A stretch of DNA of 64,000 nucleotides from contig NZ_CP115842.1 of the NCBI RefSeq assembly GCF_013318015.2, positions 806,001 through 870,000 on the forward strand. The letters are read 5' to 3'. The stretch comes from Agrobacterium tumefaciens (lineage in GTDB: Bacteria > Pseudomonadota > Alphaproteobacteria > Rhizobiales > Rhizobiaceae). Under the pieces are notes generated by a model. The model had not been told where the DNA came from. It searched no databases and saw nothing but the letters and a program-made list of their open reading frames with translations. Below, piece after piece: positions 44,985-54,292 of the stretch; the first letter of the stretch is position 1; each line of letters begins with the position of its first letter. Made by a program: the position numbers and the translations under genes.

Positions 44985-46988
44985 CTATTCAAATTCGATG
45001 ATAACCTCATCCACGGCGAGGCTATCGCCCGGCTTTGCCGACACTTTGGCGACCCGGCCGCGTTTTTCCGCACGCAGGATGTTCTCCATCTTCATTGCCT
45101 CCACCGTCGCCAGCGCCTGACCGGCTTCCACCTCGTCCCCCTCGCCAACCGAGATCCCGGTGATGACGCCCGGCATCGGGCAGAGCAACAGTTTCGACGT
45201 ATCGGGCGGCAGCTTTTCCGGCATCAGCAGCGCCAGTTCCGCCACGCGCGGGCTGCGCACATGGGCGAGAACATCCATGCCGCGCCAGCGCAGACGAACC
45301 GCCGCACCGGCAAGATCGACCTTGGCGGCGATCACCTCGCCCGCCACCGTGAACAGGCCAAGGCTGCGGCCGGGAAGCCAGCCGGTAGCGACCGTCAGCG
45401 CAGCACCATCCTCAAAACGGATTGCCATGCCTTCAGCACCGGTTTCCACGCTGACGCTTCGACGGGATTGACCAAGCGAAACCACCCAGTCCTGACCGAC
45501 AATGCGACGATGATTGCCAATGGTACCGGAAATTTCGACCGCACGGTTTTGAAGCCGCTGGTGGATAACGGTGGCGATGGCTGCGAGCTTGCGCGCGGAG
45601 GCCTCATCGGGCTCGACCCCGGAAAAGCCCTCCGGAAATTCCTCGGCGATAAAACCCGTCGTCAGACGGCCGGCCCGAAAACGCTCGTGCTGCATGACAG
45701 CCGAGAGGAACGGCAGATTGTGGCCGATGCCCTCCACTTCGAAACGATCCAGCGCCTGCCCCATGGCATCGATGGCGGTTTCACGATCCTTTGCCCAGCT
45801 ACAAAGCTTGGCGATCATCGGATCGTAATACATCGAGATTTCACCGCCTTCGAAGACGCCGGTATCGTTGCGGATCACGGTGCCGTTTTCCTGCTCGCCC
45901 TCTTGCGGCGGGCGATACCGTGTCAACCGGCCGATGGAGGGCAAGAAATTACGATACGGGTCTTCAGCATAAAGCCGGCTTTCGATTGCCCAGCCGTTCA
46001 ACCTTATATCGGTCTGCCCGAAGGACAGCTTTTCGCCTGATGCCACGCGGATCATCTGCTCGACCAGATCAATGCCTGTGACGAGTTCCGTTACCGGATG
46101 TTCCACCTGCAGGCGCGTATTCATTTCCAGAAAGTAGAAATTGCGCTCGCCATCAACGATGAATTCCACCGTTCCGGCCGAATGGTAACCAACTGCTCTC
46201 GACAGAGCCACGGCCTGCTCGCCCATGGCCTTGCGCGTTGCCTCATCAAGAAAGGGCGATGGCGCTTCCTCAATGACCTTCTGGTTGCGGCGCTGGATCG
46301 AGCACTCTCGCTCGCCAAGGTAAAGAATATTGCCGTGTTGATCGCCCAGCACCTGAATTTCGATATGGCGCGGCTGGGTGACGAATTTCTCGATGAAGAT
46401 GCGGTCGTCCCCAAAGGAAGATTTCGCCTCGTTTTTTGACGACTGGAAACCCTCGCGCGCCTCCGCATCGTTAAAGGCGATGCGCATGCCCTTTCCGCCG
46501 CCGCCGGCCGAGGCCTTGATCATCACGGGATAACCGATCTCGGAGGCGATCCTCACCGCCTCATCTGCATCCCCAATCAGCCCCATATGGCCGGGCACGG
46601 TGGAAACACCGGCTTCCGCCGCGAGCTTCTTGGAGGTGATCTTGTCGCCCATGGCCTGGATAGCGCCGACCGGCGGGCCGATGAAGATCACACCCGCCTT
46701 CTCCAGCGCCTCGGCAAAGGCAGCGTTCTCCGACAGGAAGCCATAGCCGGGATGCACCGCATCAGCCCCGGTCTTCTCGATCGCAGCAACGATTTTATCG
46801 ATGACGATATAGGACTGCGACGAGGGCGCCGGACCGATATGAACGGCCTCATCCGCCATCTTTACATGCAAAGCATTGGCATCAGCATCCGAATAGACGG
46901 CAACCGTCGCAATGCCCATCTTCTTCGCCGTCTTGATGACCCGGCAGGCGATCTCGCCGCGATTGGCGATGAGGATTTTCTTGATCAC
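44985..46988 (-). CDS. pccA: Propionyl-CoA carboxylase alpha subunit (biotin-containing)
   Basis: The 667-aa subunit has a biotin carboxylase domain (KKILIANRGEIACRVIKTAK, ATP-grasp GGGGKGMR, EMNTRLQVEHPVTE) and a C-terminal biotinyl domain with EAMKMEN, biotin on Lys633, 35 residues from the end. It carboxylates its own biotin with bicarbonate and ATP and hands CO2 to the beta subunit for propionyl-CoA. GTG 46988 is the start, since GGGAG is nine bases upstream and the product then begins MIKKILIANRG. Another GTG at 47015 lacks conservation. pccB is 1.5 kb further upstream in the same direction. Confidence 0.96.
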   Translation of the reverse strand: MIKKILIANRGEIACRVIKTAKKMGIATVAVYSDADANALHVKMADEAVHIGPAPSSQSYIVIDKIVAAIEKTGADAVHPGYGFLSENAAFAEALEKAGVIFIGPPVGAIQAMGDKITSKKLAAEAGVSTVPGHMGLIGDADEAVRIASEIGYPVMIKASAGGGGKGMRIAFNDAEAREGFQSSKNEAKSSFGDDRIFIEKFVTQPRHIEIQVLGDQHGNILYLGERECSIQRRNQKVIEEAPSPFLDEATRKAMGEQAVALSRAVGYHSAGTVEFIVDGERNFYFLEMNTRLQVEHPVTELVTGIDLVEQMIRVASGEKLSFGQTDIRLNGWAIESRLYAEDPYRNFLPSIGRLTRYRPPQEGEQENGTVIRNDTGVFEGGEISMYYDPMIAKLCSWAKDRETAIDAMGQALDRFEVEGIGHNLPFLSAVMQHERFRAGRLTTGFIAEEFPEGFSGVEPDEASARKLAAIATVIHQRLQNRAVEISGTIGNHRRIVGQDWVVSLGQSRRSVSVETGAEGMAIRFEDGAALTVATGWLPGRSLGLFTVAGEVIAAKVDLAGAAVRLRWRGMDVLAHVRSPRVAELALLMPEKLPPDTSKLLLCPMPGVITGISVGEGDEVEAGQALATVEAMKMENILRAEKRGRVAKVSAKPGDSLAVDEVIIEFE

Positions 46989-47036
46989 GCGGTTATTCTC
47001 CCCTCTTCCCCTCACGACAAATGCCGTATGCCGTCC

Positions 47037-47414
47037 TCAAATCTCGAAAAAGTTCTCGAAGGATTCCGGGAAACTCTGCCGGGCGACGCGCTCGTCGATG
47101 ACAAGCATCGCCTGGTAGGAAAGCGGATCGAAATTCTTTTCCGCCGGCAAGACCTCGCGGCCGAACAGCAGGCTGAGGCGGGCCGCGTCGAGATTACCAC
47201 GCTCGAACGGCTCGGGACCAAAATGGTGCCAGAGCGAGTGCAGGAAGGCCGCATCGATGCGGTGTTCCTTGGAATCGTCCCGCGCCCTTCGGGGTATCAT
47301 CTTGATGGGCGTTACCCCTTTTGGATTGGCGCGGCGGATGGTGAACTGGATGCCCGTGCTCGGCATGCCGGAGGGAAATCCCTTGTGTTTGGTCATTTCG
47401 GGCAGGTTCGCCAT
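47037..47414 (-). CDS. Hypothetical protein between pccA and a GST gene
   Basis: From ATG 47414, which has a GGAAGGAC box, the frame gives 125 aa (MANLPEMTKHKGFPSGMPST, ending FPESFENFFEI). It is soluble, with Trp, His and basic residues and no recognised domain. Its place inside the propionyl-CoA block, 48 bases before pccA on the same strand, suggests co-transcription with pccA and possibly a link to the pathway. Nothing in the sequence shows an activity. Confidence 0.7.
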   Translation of the reverse strand: MANLPEMTKHKGFPSGMPSTGIQFTIRRANPKGVTPIKMIPRRARDDSKEHRIDAAFLHSLWHHFGPEPFERGNLDAARLSLLFGREVLPAEKNFDPLSYQAMLVIDERVARQSFPESFENFFEI

Positions 47415-47489
47415 CTTTTGTCCTTCCAGAAGCATTTCCATTAAAAGCAGGTCCGCTTTTACGTCCGGATATGCGTAAATTCAAATAAT

Positions 47490-47530
47490 TAGAGCGCTTT
47501 CATGGTCCTATTAAAACCAGAAGCGCTCTA
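47490..47530 (-). terminator. Inverted repeat after the GST gene, possible terminator
   Basis: Arms TAGAGCGCTT (47490-47499) and AAGCGCTCTA (47521-47530) are perfect and enclose a 21-base loop. On the minus strand the stem is followed by ATTATTTG, modestly U-rich, so it may end the GST transcript ahead of the small gene at 47414. AGAGCGCTT-type repeats are also common intergenic elements in these bacteria. Confidence 0.5.
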
Positions 47531-47539
47531 GTCTTTTCG

Positions 47540-48436
47540 TTATGCCTTGCCGATTTTGTCCTGCGTCTTCTGCTCGAAGTCGGAGGCATCGTGGCGTTCA
47601 TGCAATTGTTCGGACGGATCGCCCGAGGTTTTGTTGACGATCACGCCGCGCTTGACCGCAGGGCGTTCGCCAATTTCAAGCGTCCAGCGCATAAGGTTCT
47701 TATAACCGGCCGCTTCAAGGAAAGCACCGGCATCGCCATAAGCTTGGCCGAGCGCTATCTTGCCATACCAGGGCCAGACGGCCATGTCGGCAATCGTATA
47801 TTCCGAGCCCGCCAGATAACGGTTGTCGGCCAGATGACGGTCAAGCACGTCAAGCTGGCGTTTAACCTCCATGGCGTAACGGTCGATAGCATATTTGATC
47901 TTGATCGGGGCGTAGGCGTAGAAATGGCCGAAACCGCCGCCGAGGAAGGGGGCGGAACCCATCTGCCAGAACAGCCAGTTCAGCGCCTGCGTGCGGGCAT
48001 TGCCCTCTTTCGGCAGGAAAGCGCCGAATTTTTCCGCGAGATAGACGAGGATCGAGCCGCTCTCGAAAACCCGGGTCGGCTCGGGCGTCGAATGATCCAT
48101 CAGCGCCGGGATCTTGGAGTTCGGATTGACGCCGACAAAACCGGAGCCGAACTGGTCGCCTTCGCCGATCTTGATCAGCCAGGCATCATATTCGGCGCCC
48201 TTGTGGCCAGCGGCCAGCAATTCTTCCAGCATGATCGAGACCTTCTGGCCATTCGGCGTTGCCAGCGAATAAAGCTGCAACGGATGTTTGCCGACCGGCA
48301 ATTCCTTGTCATGGGTGGGACCGGCGATCGGGCGATTGATATTGGCGAACTGGCCGCCATTACCCTTGTCCCAGGTCCAGACCTTGGGCACTTCATATCC
48401 GGCGGGAAAATTATCTGCGGAGGAGTTCTCGGCCAT
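47540..48436 (-). CDS. yghU: Glutathione S-transferase family protein, YghU-like
   Basis: The 298-aa product (from ATG 48436, MAENSSADNFPAGYEVPKVW) matches the YghU/YfcG-type GST: the N-terminal extension, KHPLQLYSLATPNGQKVSIM, NPNSKIPALMDHS, RVFESGSILVYLAEKFG and a helical C-terminal domain with YTIADMAVWPWYG. E. coli YghU is about 288 aa, so it is full length. Such proteins bind two glutathione molecules and reduce disulfides. An upstream codon at 48469 is an alternative without a better box; AAGGACT precedes 48436. Confidence 0.9.
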   Translation of the reverse strand: MAENSSADNFPAGYEVPKVWTWDKGNGGQFANINRPIAGPTHDKELPVGKHPLQLYSLATPNGQKVSIMLEELLAAGHKGAEYDAWLIKIGEGDQFGSGFVGVNPNSKIPALMDHSTPEPTRVFESGSILVYLAEKFGAFLPKEGNARTQALNWLFWQMGSAPFLGGGFGHFYAYAPIKIKYAIDRYAMEVKRQLDVLDRHLADNRYLAGSEYTIADMAVWPWYGKIALGQAYGDAGAFLEAAGYKNLMRWTLEIGERPAVKRGVIVNKTSGDPSEQLHERHDASDFEQKTQDKIGKA

Positions 48437-48536
48437 AAAAATCAGTCCTTGTGCGTTTCGGGAGGGCACCGAAGGTCGGGCGCCTGAACATCATTATAGT
48501 AAGGTGGCCAAAGTATTTTTCCAGCCCCAGAGCAGG

Positions 48537-50069
48537 TCAGAGCGGAATGGTATCGTGCTTTTTCCAGCGGGTTTCGACGTTCTTGCCCCGCAGCGAAGCA
48601 AAGGCACGGGCGATGCGGCGGCGCGAGGAATGCGGCATGATGACCTCATCGATGAAACCACGCTCTGCCGCCACGAAGGGATTGGCGAAACGCTCCTCAT
48701 ATTCCCTTGTGCGCGCGGCGATCTTGTCCGGATCGGAAAGCTCCGAGCGATAGAGGATTTCCGCGGCCCCTTTTGCGCCCATGACAGCGATTTCCGCAGT
48801 CGGCCAGGCATAGTTCACATCAGCGCCGATATGTTTCGAGGCCATCACGTCATAAGCGCCACCATAGGCCTTGCGGGTAATTAGCGTCACCATCGGAACC
48901 GTCGCCTCAGAATAGGCAAACAGCAGTTTCGCGCCGTGCTTGATGACGCCGCCATATTCCTGCGCCGTTCCCGGCAGGAAACCGGGCACATCCACCAGTG
49001 TCAGCAGGGGAATGTTGAAGGCATCGCAGAAGCGCACGAAGCGGGCGGCCTTGCGTGAGCTGTCAATATCCAGACACCCGGCCAGCACCATCGGCTGGTT
49101 TGCGACGACGCCTACCGTCTGGCCTTCCAGACGCATGAAACCGGTGATGATGTTTCTGGCAAACGCCTCCTGCAACTCGAAGAAATCGCCCTCGTCGGCG
49201 AGCGCATGGATCAGTTCCTTCATATCGTATGGCTTGTTGGAACTGTCGGGGATCAGCGTATCGAGGCGCGCTTCCAACCGTGCGGGATCGTCATGAAAAG
49301 GCCGGACTGGCGGTTTTTCCCGATTATTCAGCGGCAGGAAATCGAAAAGCAGGCGCACATGCTCAAGTGTCTCGATGTCGTTTTCATAGGCGCCATCGGC
49401 AACGGAGGATTTTTTGGTGTGTGTGGAGGCGCCGCCCAGCTCTTCCGCCGTGACGATCTCGTTGGTCACGGTCTTCACCACATCCGGCCCGGTTACGAAC
49501 ATGTAGGAGGTATCGCGCACCATGAAGATGAAGTCGGTCATGGCAGGCGAATAAACGGCACCACCGGCACACGGCCCCATGATGACAGAGATTTGAGGCA
49601 CGACACCGGAGGCGATGACGTTGCGCTTGAAAACGTCGGCATAACCGCCGAGCGAAGCAACACCTTCCTGAATGCGCGCGCCGCCACTGTCGTTGAGGCC
49701 AATCACGGGCGCGCCGTTGCGCACGGCCATATCCATGATCTTGCAGATTTTCTGGGCATGGGTTTCCGACAGCGAACCGCCGAGCACGGTAAAATCCTGG
49801 CTGAAAACATAGACCTGCCGGCCGTTGATGGTGCCCCAGCCGGTAACGACGCCATCGCCCGCCACCTTCTGTTCGGCCATGCCGAAATCCACCGCCCGGT
49901 GGGTAACGTACATGTCGTACTCTTCGAAGGAACCTTCATCCAGCAACACATCGATGCGCTCGCGCGCCGTCAGCTTGCCCTTGGCATGCTGCGCCTCAAT
50001 GCGCTTGACGCCGCCGCCGAGCCGCGCTTCGTCGCGGCGCGTCTGCAATTGCTCCAGAATGCTGGGCAT
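48537..50069 (-). CDS. pccB: Propionyl-CoA carboxylase beta subunit
   Basis: The 510-aa protein is a carboxyltransferase with both crotonase-like halves: [20 protein letters not shown] and [20 protein letters not shown] in the N half, [20 protein letters not shown] and [21 protein letters not shown] in the C half. It transfers carboxyl from biotin of PccA to propionyl-CoA. It is divergent from the pccR gene with the TTTGCAAA-type boxes between, which fits control by PccR. Confidence 0.96.
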   Translation of the reverse strand: MPSILEQLQTRRDEARLGGGVKRIEAQHAKGKLTARERIDVLLDEGSFEEYDMYVTHRAVDFGMAEQKVAGDGVVTGWGTINGRQVYVFSQDFTVLGGSLSETHAQKICKIMDMAVRNGAPVIGLNDSGGARIQEGVASLGGYADVFKRNVIASGVVPQISVIMGPCAGGAVYSPAMTDFIFMVRDTSYMFVTGPDVVKTVTNEIVTAEELGGASTHTKKSSVADGAYENDIETLEHVRLLFDFLPLNNREKPPVRPFHDDPARLEARLDTLIPDSSNKPYDMKELIHALADEGDFFELQEAFARNIITGFMRLEGQTVGVVANQPMVLAGCLDIDSSRKAARFVRFCDAFNIPLLTLVDVPGFLPGTAQEYGGVIKHGAKLLFAYSEATVPMVTLITRKAYGGAYDVMASKHIGADVNYAWPTAEIAVMGAKGAAEILYRSELSDPDKIAARTREYEERFANPFVAAERGFIDEVIMPHSSRRRIARAFASLRGKNVETRWKKHDTIPL

Positions 50070-50155
50070 GTTTCCTCCATGCGTTTCCTCAAATCAATAG
50101 CTTAGAAAACATTCGCCTAGAAGCCTTGATCGTGCGCGTATGCGTGGCATAAATA

Positions 50156-50186
50156 TTTGCAATATTTACTTTTGCAAAGTTGCAAC
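50156..50186. promoter_or_regulatory. Predicted PccR (ScfR) operator boxes
   Basis: Three related boxes occur: TTTGCAAT (50156-50163), TTTGCAAA (50171-50178) and GTTGCAAC (50179-50186). PccR of Rhodobacter sphaeroides is reported to bind paired TTTGCAAA elements. The last box touches the pccR start codon, which would give autoregulation, and the whole block is about 90 bases from the divergent pccB start. Spacing here (15 and 8 bases) differs from the R. sphaeroides pattern. Confidence 0.7.
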
Positions 50187-51605
50187 ATGGCTATGGAAAA
50201 GCTCTTCATCGGCCGCAAGGTCCGCGGCCTTCGCGAAAACGCCCGCGCCACGCAGGCACAGTTTGCCGAACGGCTCGGCATTTCGGCCAGTTATCTGAAC
50301 CAGATCGAAAACAATCAGCGACCCGTTTCCGCCAGCGTTCTGGTGACGCTGGTGGAAAAATTCCAGCTCGACGTGACGGAGCTGGCAACCGGCGAAAACG
50401 ACCGGCTGGTTTCCGCTGTGCGCGAGGCCCTGAAAGACCCGCTGTTCCTGAATTACGAGCCCGGGCTGCAGGAGCTGAAGCTGATTGCGCAGAACGCACC
50501 GGGTTTTGCCCATGCGCTTTTGCGCGCCCACCAGGCCTACCGGCAAAATAGCGAGCAGCTGGTGCAGCTGGATGACAGGCTGGGGCGGGGAACCGCGCAG
50601 GTGGAAAGAACACCTTACGAAGAGGTCCGCGATTTCTTCCACTTCGTCGACAATTACGTTGCCGAGATCGATCTTCTGGCGGAAGAACTTGCATACGAAC
50701 TGGAGATAGAGGGCGGCGAGACCTACGGCATTCTCGCGGCCCATCTACGCAGCCGCTTCGGTGTCCATATCACCAGAACGGAGGCGGCGGGCGGATTGAT
50801 CCGGCATTTCGATCCGGCCGGCAAAACGCTGGCGCTCAGTTCCTACATGGCAGTACCGACCCGCTGTTTTCAGCTTGCGCTTCAGATCGCCCAGCTTCAT
50901 GCGGGAGCAACCGTGGACAGAGTGCTGGCCGGCGCCGGTTTCCGTAGCGCCGAAGCCGCGGAAATCTGTCGCATCGGCCTTCACAACTATTTCGCCGCCG
51001 CGCTGATCCTGCCATATGGGCAATTTCACCGGGCCGCGCAGGAATTGCGCCACGATCTGGAACTTCTGGCCGTGCGCTTCGGCGCGAGCCTTGAACAGGT
51101 GGCCCACAGGCTCAGCACTTTGCAACGCCCTGGTCAGAAAGGCGTACCGATCTTTTTCGCCAAGATCGACCGGGCTGGCAACATCACCAAACGCCACAGC
51201 GCCACAAGGCTGCAATTTGCCCGTTTCGGCGCGGCCTGTCCGCTCTGGAACATTCATCAGGCCTTCGAAAGCTCCGACAGGATAGTACGCCAGCTGGCGG
51301 AAACACCTGACGGCGTGCGCTATCTTTCCATCGCCACACAGATCGAAAAAGCCGGCGCCGGTTTCAACACGGACAGGCCACGCTATGCCATCGCGCTCGG
51401 CTGCGAAATTTCCCATGCGCAGAATTTCGTCTATGCCGATACACTCGATCTCGCCAATGCCGCCTCCTTCAAGCCCATCGGCGTTTCCTGCCGGGTTTGC
51501 GAAAGGGTCGACTGCGTGCAGCGCGCCGTACCGCCGCTAAAACGCAAACTACATGTCGATCATCTCTCACGTGGGGCCTTGCCCTACCGGATCGCAGACT
51601 TCTAG
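50187..51605 (+). CDS. pccR: Short-chain fatty acyl-CoA regulator PccR/ScfR
   Basis: The 472-aa protein has an N-terminal XRE helix-turn-helix (RATQAQFAERLGISASYLNQ, IENNQRPVSASV), a middle IrrE/ImmA-like segment (LALQIAQLHAG) and a C-terminal domain with cysteines (CRVCERVDCVQR), the ScfR family layout. These regulators sense propionyl-CoA or similar thioesters and activate pccB and related genes. No Shine-Dalgarno sequence precedes ATG 50187, whose upstream bases are an operator box; a second ATG at 50193 is possible. It may be translated from a leaderless message. Confidence 0.92.
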   Translation: MAMEKLFIGRKVRGLRENARATQAQFAERLGISASYLNQIENNQRPVSASVLVTLVEKFQLDVTELATGENDRLVSAVREALKDPLFLNYEPGLQELKLIAQNAPGFAHALLRAHQAYRQNSEQLVQLDDRLGRGTAQVERTPYEEVRDFFHFVDNYVAEIDLLAEELAYELEIEGGETYGILAAHLRSRFGVHITRTEAAGGLIRHFDPAGKTLALSSYMAVPTRCFQLALQIAQLHAGATVDRVLAGAGFRSAEAAEICRIGLHNYFAAALILPYGQFHRAAQELRHDLELLAVRFGASLEQVAHRLSTLQRPGQKGVPIFFAKIDRAGNITKRHSATRLQFARFGAACPLWNIHQAFESSDRIVRQLAETPDGVRYLSIATQIEKAGAGFNTDRPRYAIALGCEISHAQNFVYADTLDLANAASFKPIGVSCRVCERVDCVQRAVPPLKRKLHVDHLSRGALPYRIADF

Positions 51606-51620
51606 CGCCGCGCGGCCATA

Positions 51621-52268
51621 TCAGGGTAGCGGCACCATCGCGCGCCGCATGATATTTGCATAGTAGCCCCAGAACAGCCGGGCGGCGACGGAGCGCCAGG
51701 GCGTCCAGAGTTCCGCCCGCGCCGCCAACCATTTCGCATCCGGCCGTGCCTCGAGCGAAAGCGCGTGGCCCACCGCAGCCCGCAGCGCCACATCGCCAAC
51801 CGGAAAAATGTCGGGGTGGCCGCCGCAGAACATCAGATATACTTCCGCCGTCCACGGACCAATGCCGCGAAGCGCCACCAGCTCAGAAAGGGCCACATCC
51901 GCTTCCTTGCGACTGACGGCATCAAGATCGATGCGGCCATCCGCAACCGCGTGCGCCAACCCTTCCAGCGTTGTTGCCTTGGCCCGGGAAAGGCCGAATG
52001 TGGCGCGCAATTCTTCCGGCACCGCCAGATAGTTTTCCGCCGTCACCGCCCCGCCCGTGCCGGCAAGGATACGGACCCATATGGCGTTGGCGCTGGCGCG
52101 CGACACCATCTGCGACACGACGATATGGGCAAGGCCCGCAAAGCCGGGCTCGTGAATACGCAACTCCAACGGACCGGCTTTTTCGATAATAAGGCTAAGA
52201 GCCGGATCGAGGCGGGCAAGATGCGCCAGACCTTCGCTGATATCGTCGAGGCCCCTGATGATTTTCAT
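51621..52268 (-). CDS. DNA-3-methyladenine glycosylase II (AlkA-like)
   Basis: The 215-aa protein is a helix-hairpin-helix GPD glycosylase: LVALRGIGPWTAEVYLMFCG (residues 130-149) followed by HPDIFPVGDVALRAAV, with catalytic Asp159. It removes alkylated purines in base-excision repair. It lacks the extra N-terminal domain of E. coli AlkA and is of the small yeast MAG-like type. ATG 52268 starts the natural sequence MKIIRGLDDISEGLAHL. It is convergent with pccR (15 bases) and head to head with the GluQRS gene, 57 bases away. Confidence 0.92.
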   Translation of the reverse strand: MKIIRGLDDISEGLAHLARLDPALSLIIEKAGPLELRIHEPGFAGLAHIVVSQMVSRASANAIWVRILAGTGGAVTAENYLAVPEELRATFGLSRAKATTLEGLAHAVADGRIDLDAVSRKEADVALSELVALRGIGPWTAEVYLMFCGGHPDIFPVGDVALRAAVGHALSLEARPDAKWLAARAELWTPWRSVAARLFWGYYANIMRRAMVPLP

Positions 52269-52325
52269 GTCTGCACAGCCCATATTCACGTTGGCCCGGC
52301 ACCGGGTGGCGAGGCGCTTCAAGAC

Positions 52326-53225
52326 ATGGCAGAAGAAACCATGCCTTCGCCCGTCCGTCAAAAACCGGTTTATCGTTTTGCGCCCAGCCCCAATGGCGCC
52401 CTGCATCTGGGCCATGCGCTTTCCGCTTTTCTGAACCACGACATGATGCGGGAAAACAGTGGCCATTTTCTGCTGCGCATCGAAGATATCGACCAGACGC
52501 GCTGCACTCCGGAGCTGGAGCAGGCGATCTATGATGATCTTGGCTGGCTGGGACTGGAATGGGAAAAGCCGGTGCGGCGGCAATCGGAGCACTTCGATGA
52601 GTATCGCACAGCACTCGACAGGCTGGTCGAGGCCGACCTCGCCTATCCCGCCTTCTTAAGCCGGGGTGAGACGAAAGCCGTTGTCAGGGCCTTTGAGGCA
52701 GAGGGAAGGCTCTGGCCGCGCGATCCCGACGGCGCGCCGCTTTACCCCGCAATAGATCGGCAAAGGCCGCAGGCGGAACGGGCCGAACTTCTGGCATCAG
52801 GCAGGCAACACGCCTGGCGGCTCGACATGGAAAAGGCGGTCCGCACCTTGCACAGCAAGCTGTTCTGGCGCGAGAGCGGCGACGGGCAGACCGGGGAAAT
52901 CGAAGCTTTGCCGGCGCTGTGGGGCGATGTGGTGCTGTCGCGCTCCGACGCCCCCTCGAGCTATCATCTTTCCGTGGTGTTGGATGACGCGCTGCAAGGC
53001 ATCACCCATGTGGTGCGCGGCATGGATCTGTTTAACGCAACCGCCATTCACCGGCTGCTGCAACAATTGCTGGACCTGCCGCCACCCGCCTATCACCACC
53101 ACCGACTGATTTTGGGTGCTGATGGGCGCAAGCTCTCGAAAAGCGAAGGCAGCACCGGCCTTTCAGCGCTTCGGGCGGAAGGAAAAACGCCGTCAGATAT
53201 CCGCCGGCTTGTCGGGCTCCTCTAG
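52326..53225 (+). CDS. gluQ: Glutamyl-Q tRNA(Asp) synthetase
   Basis: The 299-aa protein is a short GluRS paralogue without the anticodon-binding domain. It has YRFAPSPNGALHLGHALSA (HIGH-type motif HLGH) and GRKLSKSEG (KMSKS-type). It should charge glutamate onto queuosine at the tRNA-Asp anticodon. The zinc-binding cysteines found in E. coli GluQRS are absent: the equivalent stretch reads YPAFLSRGETKAVV. ATG 52326 gives MAEETMPSPVRQ; ATG 52341 is equally possible and neither has a strong ribosome box. The 3' end overlaps the convergent YihY gene by 33 bases. Confidence 0.92.
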   Translation: MAEETMPSPVRQKPVYRFAPSPNGALHLGHALSAFLNHDMMRENSGHFLLRIEDIDQTRCTPELEQAIYDDLGWLGLEWEKPVRRQSEHFDEYRTALDRLVEADLAYPAFLSRGETKAVVRAFEAEGRLWPRDPDGAPLYPAIDRQRPQAERAELLASGRQHAWRLDMEKAVRTLHSKLFWRESGDGQTGEIEALPALWGDVVLSRSDAPSSYHLSVVLDDALQGITHVVRGMDLFNATAIHRLLQQLLDLPPPAYHHHRLILGADGRKLSKSEGSTGLSALRAEGKTPSDIRRLVGLL

Positions 53226-54110
53226 CACCTGCTCGCGGCGCGCACTGTTGCCGGAGATATTGCGGCGGATGATCTGCCGGACCTTGTATTTCATCAGAGC
53301 GGCATTCACTTCCGCACCCAGCATGAAGATGACACCCACCATGTAAAGAAACACCAGAACCACCATCACCGAGGCCAGACCGGCGTAGGTGGCGGCATAA
53401 TTGGCGAAGGTGGAGAGGTAATAGGCAAAGATCGCCGCGCCGATGACCCAGAAGATCATTGTCAGCAGAATGCCGGGCCAGACATCCCAGATGCGGCGTT
53501 TGCCGGCCGGAAGCCACAGATGCGCCGCCACCAGCCCGACCGTCAGAACGACGATGGTGCCGTAAAGTCCGAGGCTGGAAACCGTGTTCAGCGCATCCGT
53601 CAGCCAGGGAAACCGCTGTTCGGCAAAGGACGTTGCGACCGGCACCGCAACAAGTACGATACTGATGCCGGTAAAGACTACCACTGCGATCAATACATAA
53701 AGCAGACTGAGAAGACGGGTGATGTACCACCAGCGCGTTTCCGTGACGCGATAGGCGCGGTTGAGCGAGATTCTGAGCGCCTCGACGCCGTTGGAGGCAA
53801 AATATGCGGCCGCCAGCACCGAAATCGTCAGCAGTCCGCCGCGCGGAATGGTCAGGACCTGCTGCACCTGCGCAGCAAGCGGACCTGCGATCGCTTCCGG
53901 CCAGGTGTCAAAAATCAGATGCACCGCCGTCTCGGAAAACTGGTCAGCCCCCAGAAAACCGGCCAAAGCCGTGCCGAAAATCAGGAACGGGAACAGCGCC
54001 AGCAGGATGGAAAGCGCCATGTGGCTCGCCATCGCCCAGCCGTCATCCTCGGCAAAATGAGAATAGGCATCGAAGGCAACCTTGCCTGCCAGGCGCACTG
54101 CGGCAACCAT
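53193..54110 (-). CDS. YihY/BrkB-family membrane protein
   Basis: The 305-aa protein has six hydrophobic segments and the family motifs DDGWAMASHMALSILLALFP, GVEALRISLNRAYRV and VGVIFMLGAEVNAALM. It was once named ribonuclease BN, but the family is now regarded as inner-membrane proteins of unclear function. ATG 54110 has a GGAGG box four bases upstream and is preferred over 54125 or 54131; a frame extending to 54290 is not conserved in character. The stop lies inside the end of gluQ on the other strand. Confidence 0.9.
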   Translation of the reverse strand: MVAAVRLAGKVAFDAYSHFAEDDGWAMASHMALSILLALFPFLIFGTALAGFLGADQFSETAVHLIFDTWPEAIAGPLAAQVQQVLTIPRGGLLTISVLAAAYFASNGVEALRISLNRAYRVTETRWWYITRLLSLLYVLIAVVVFTGISIVLVAVPVATSFAEQRFPWLTDALNTVSSLGLYGTIVVLTVGLVAAHLWLPAGKRRIWDVWPGILLTMIFWVIGAAIFAYYLSTFANYAATYAGLASVMVVLVFLYMVGVIFMLGAEVNAALMKYKVRQIIRRNISGNSARREQVLEEPDKPADI

Positions 54111-54292
54111 GTCGCCTCCATTCATCGGCATTTCATTTGTAACTTCGCCCCGAATATGGGAAGTCAGCTCTACTTTGTACAGCGCACAAGCCCGCCTTTC
54201 GGTTCCCGCAGGCATACAGATTTTGCGCAATACAATTTTCACAGGCCGGACCATCGGGCCAGCGCAACATTCGGCTTTCCGGAGCGGCATAG

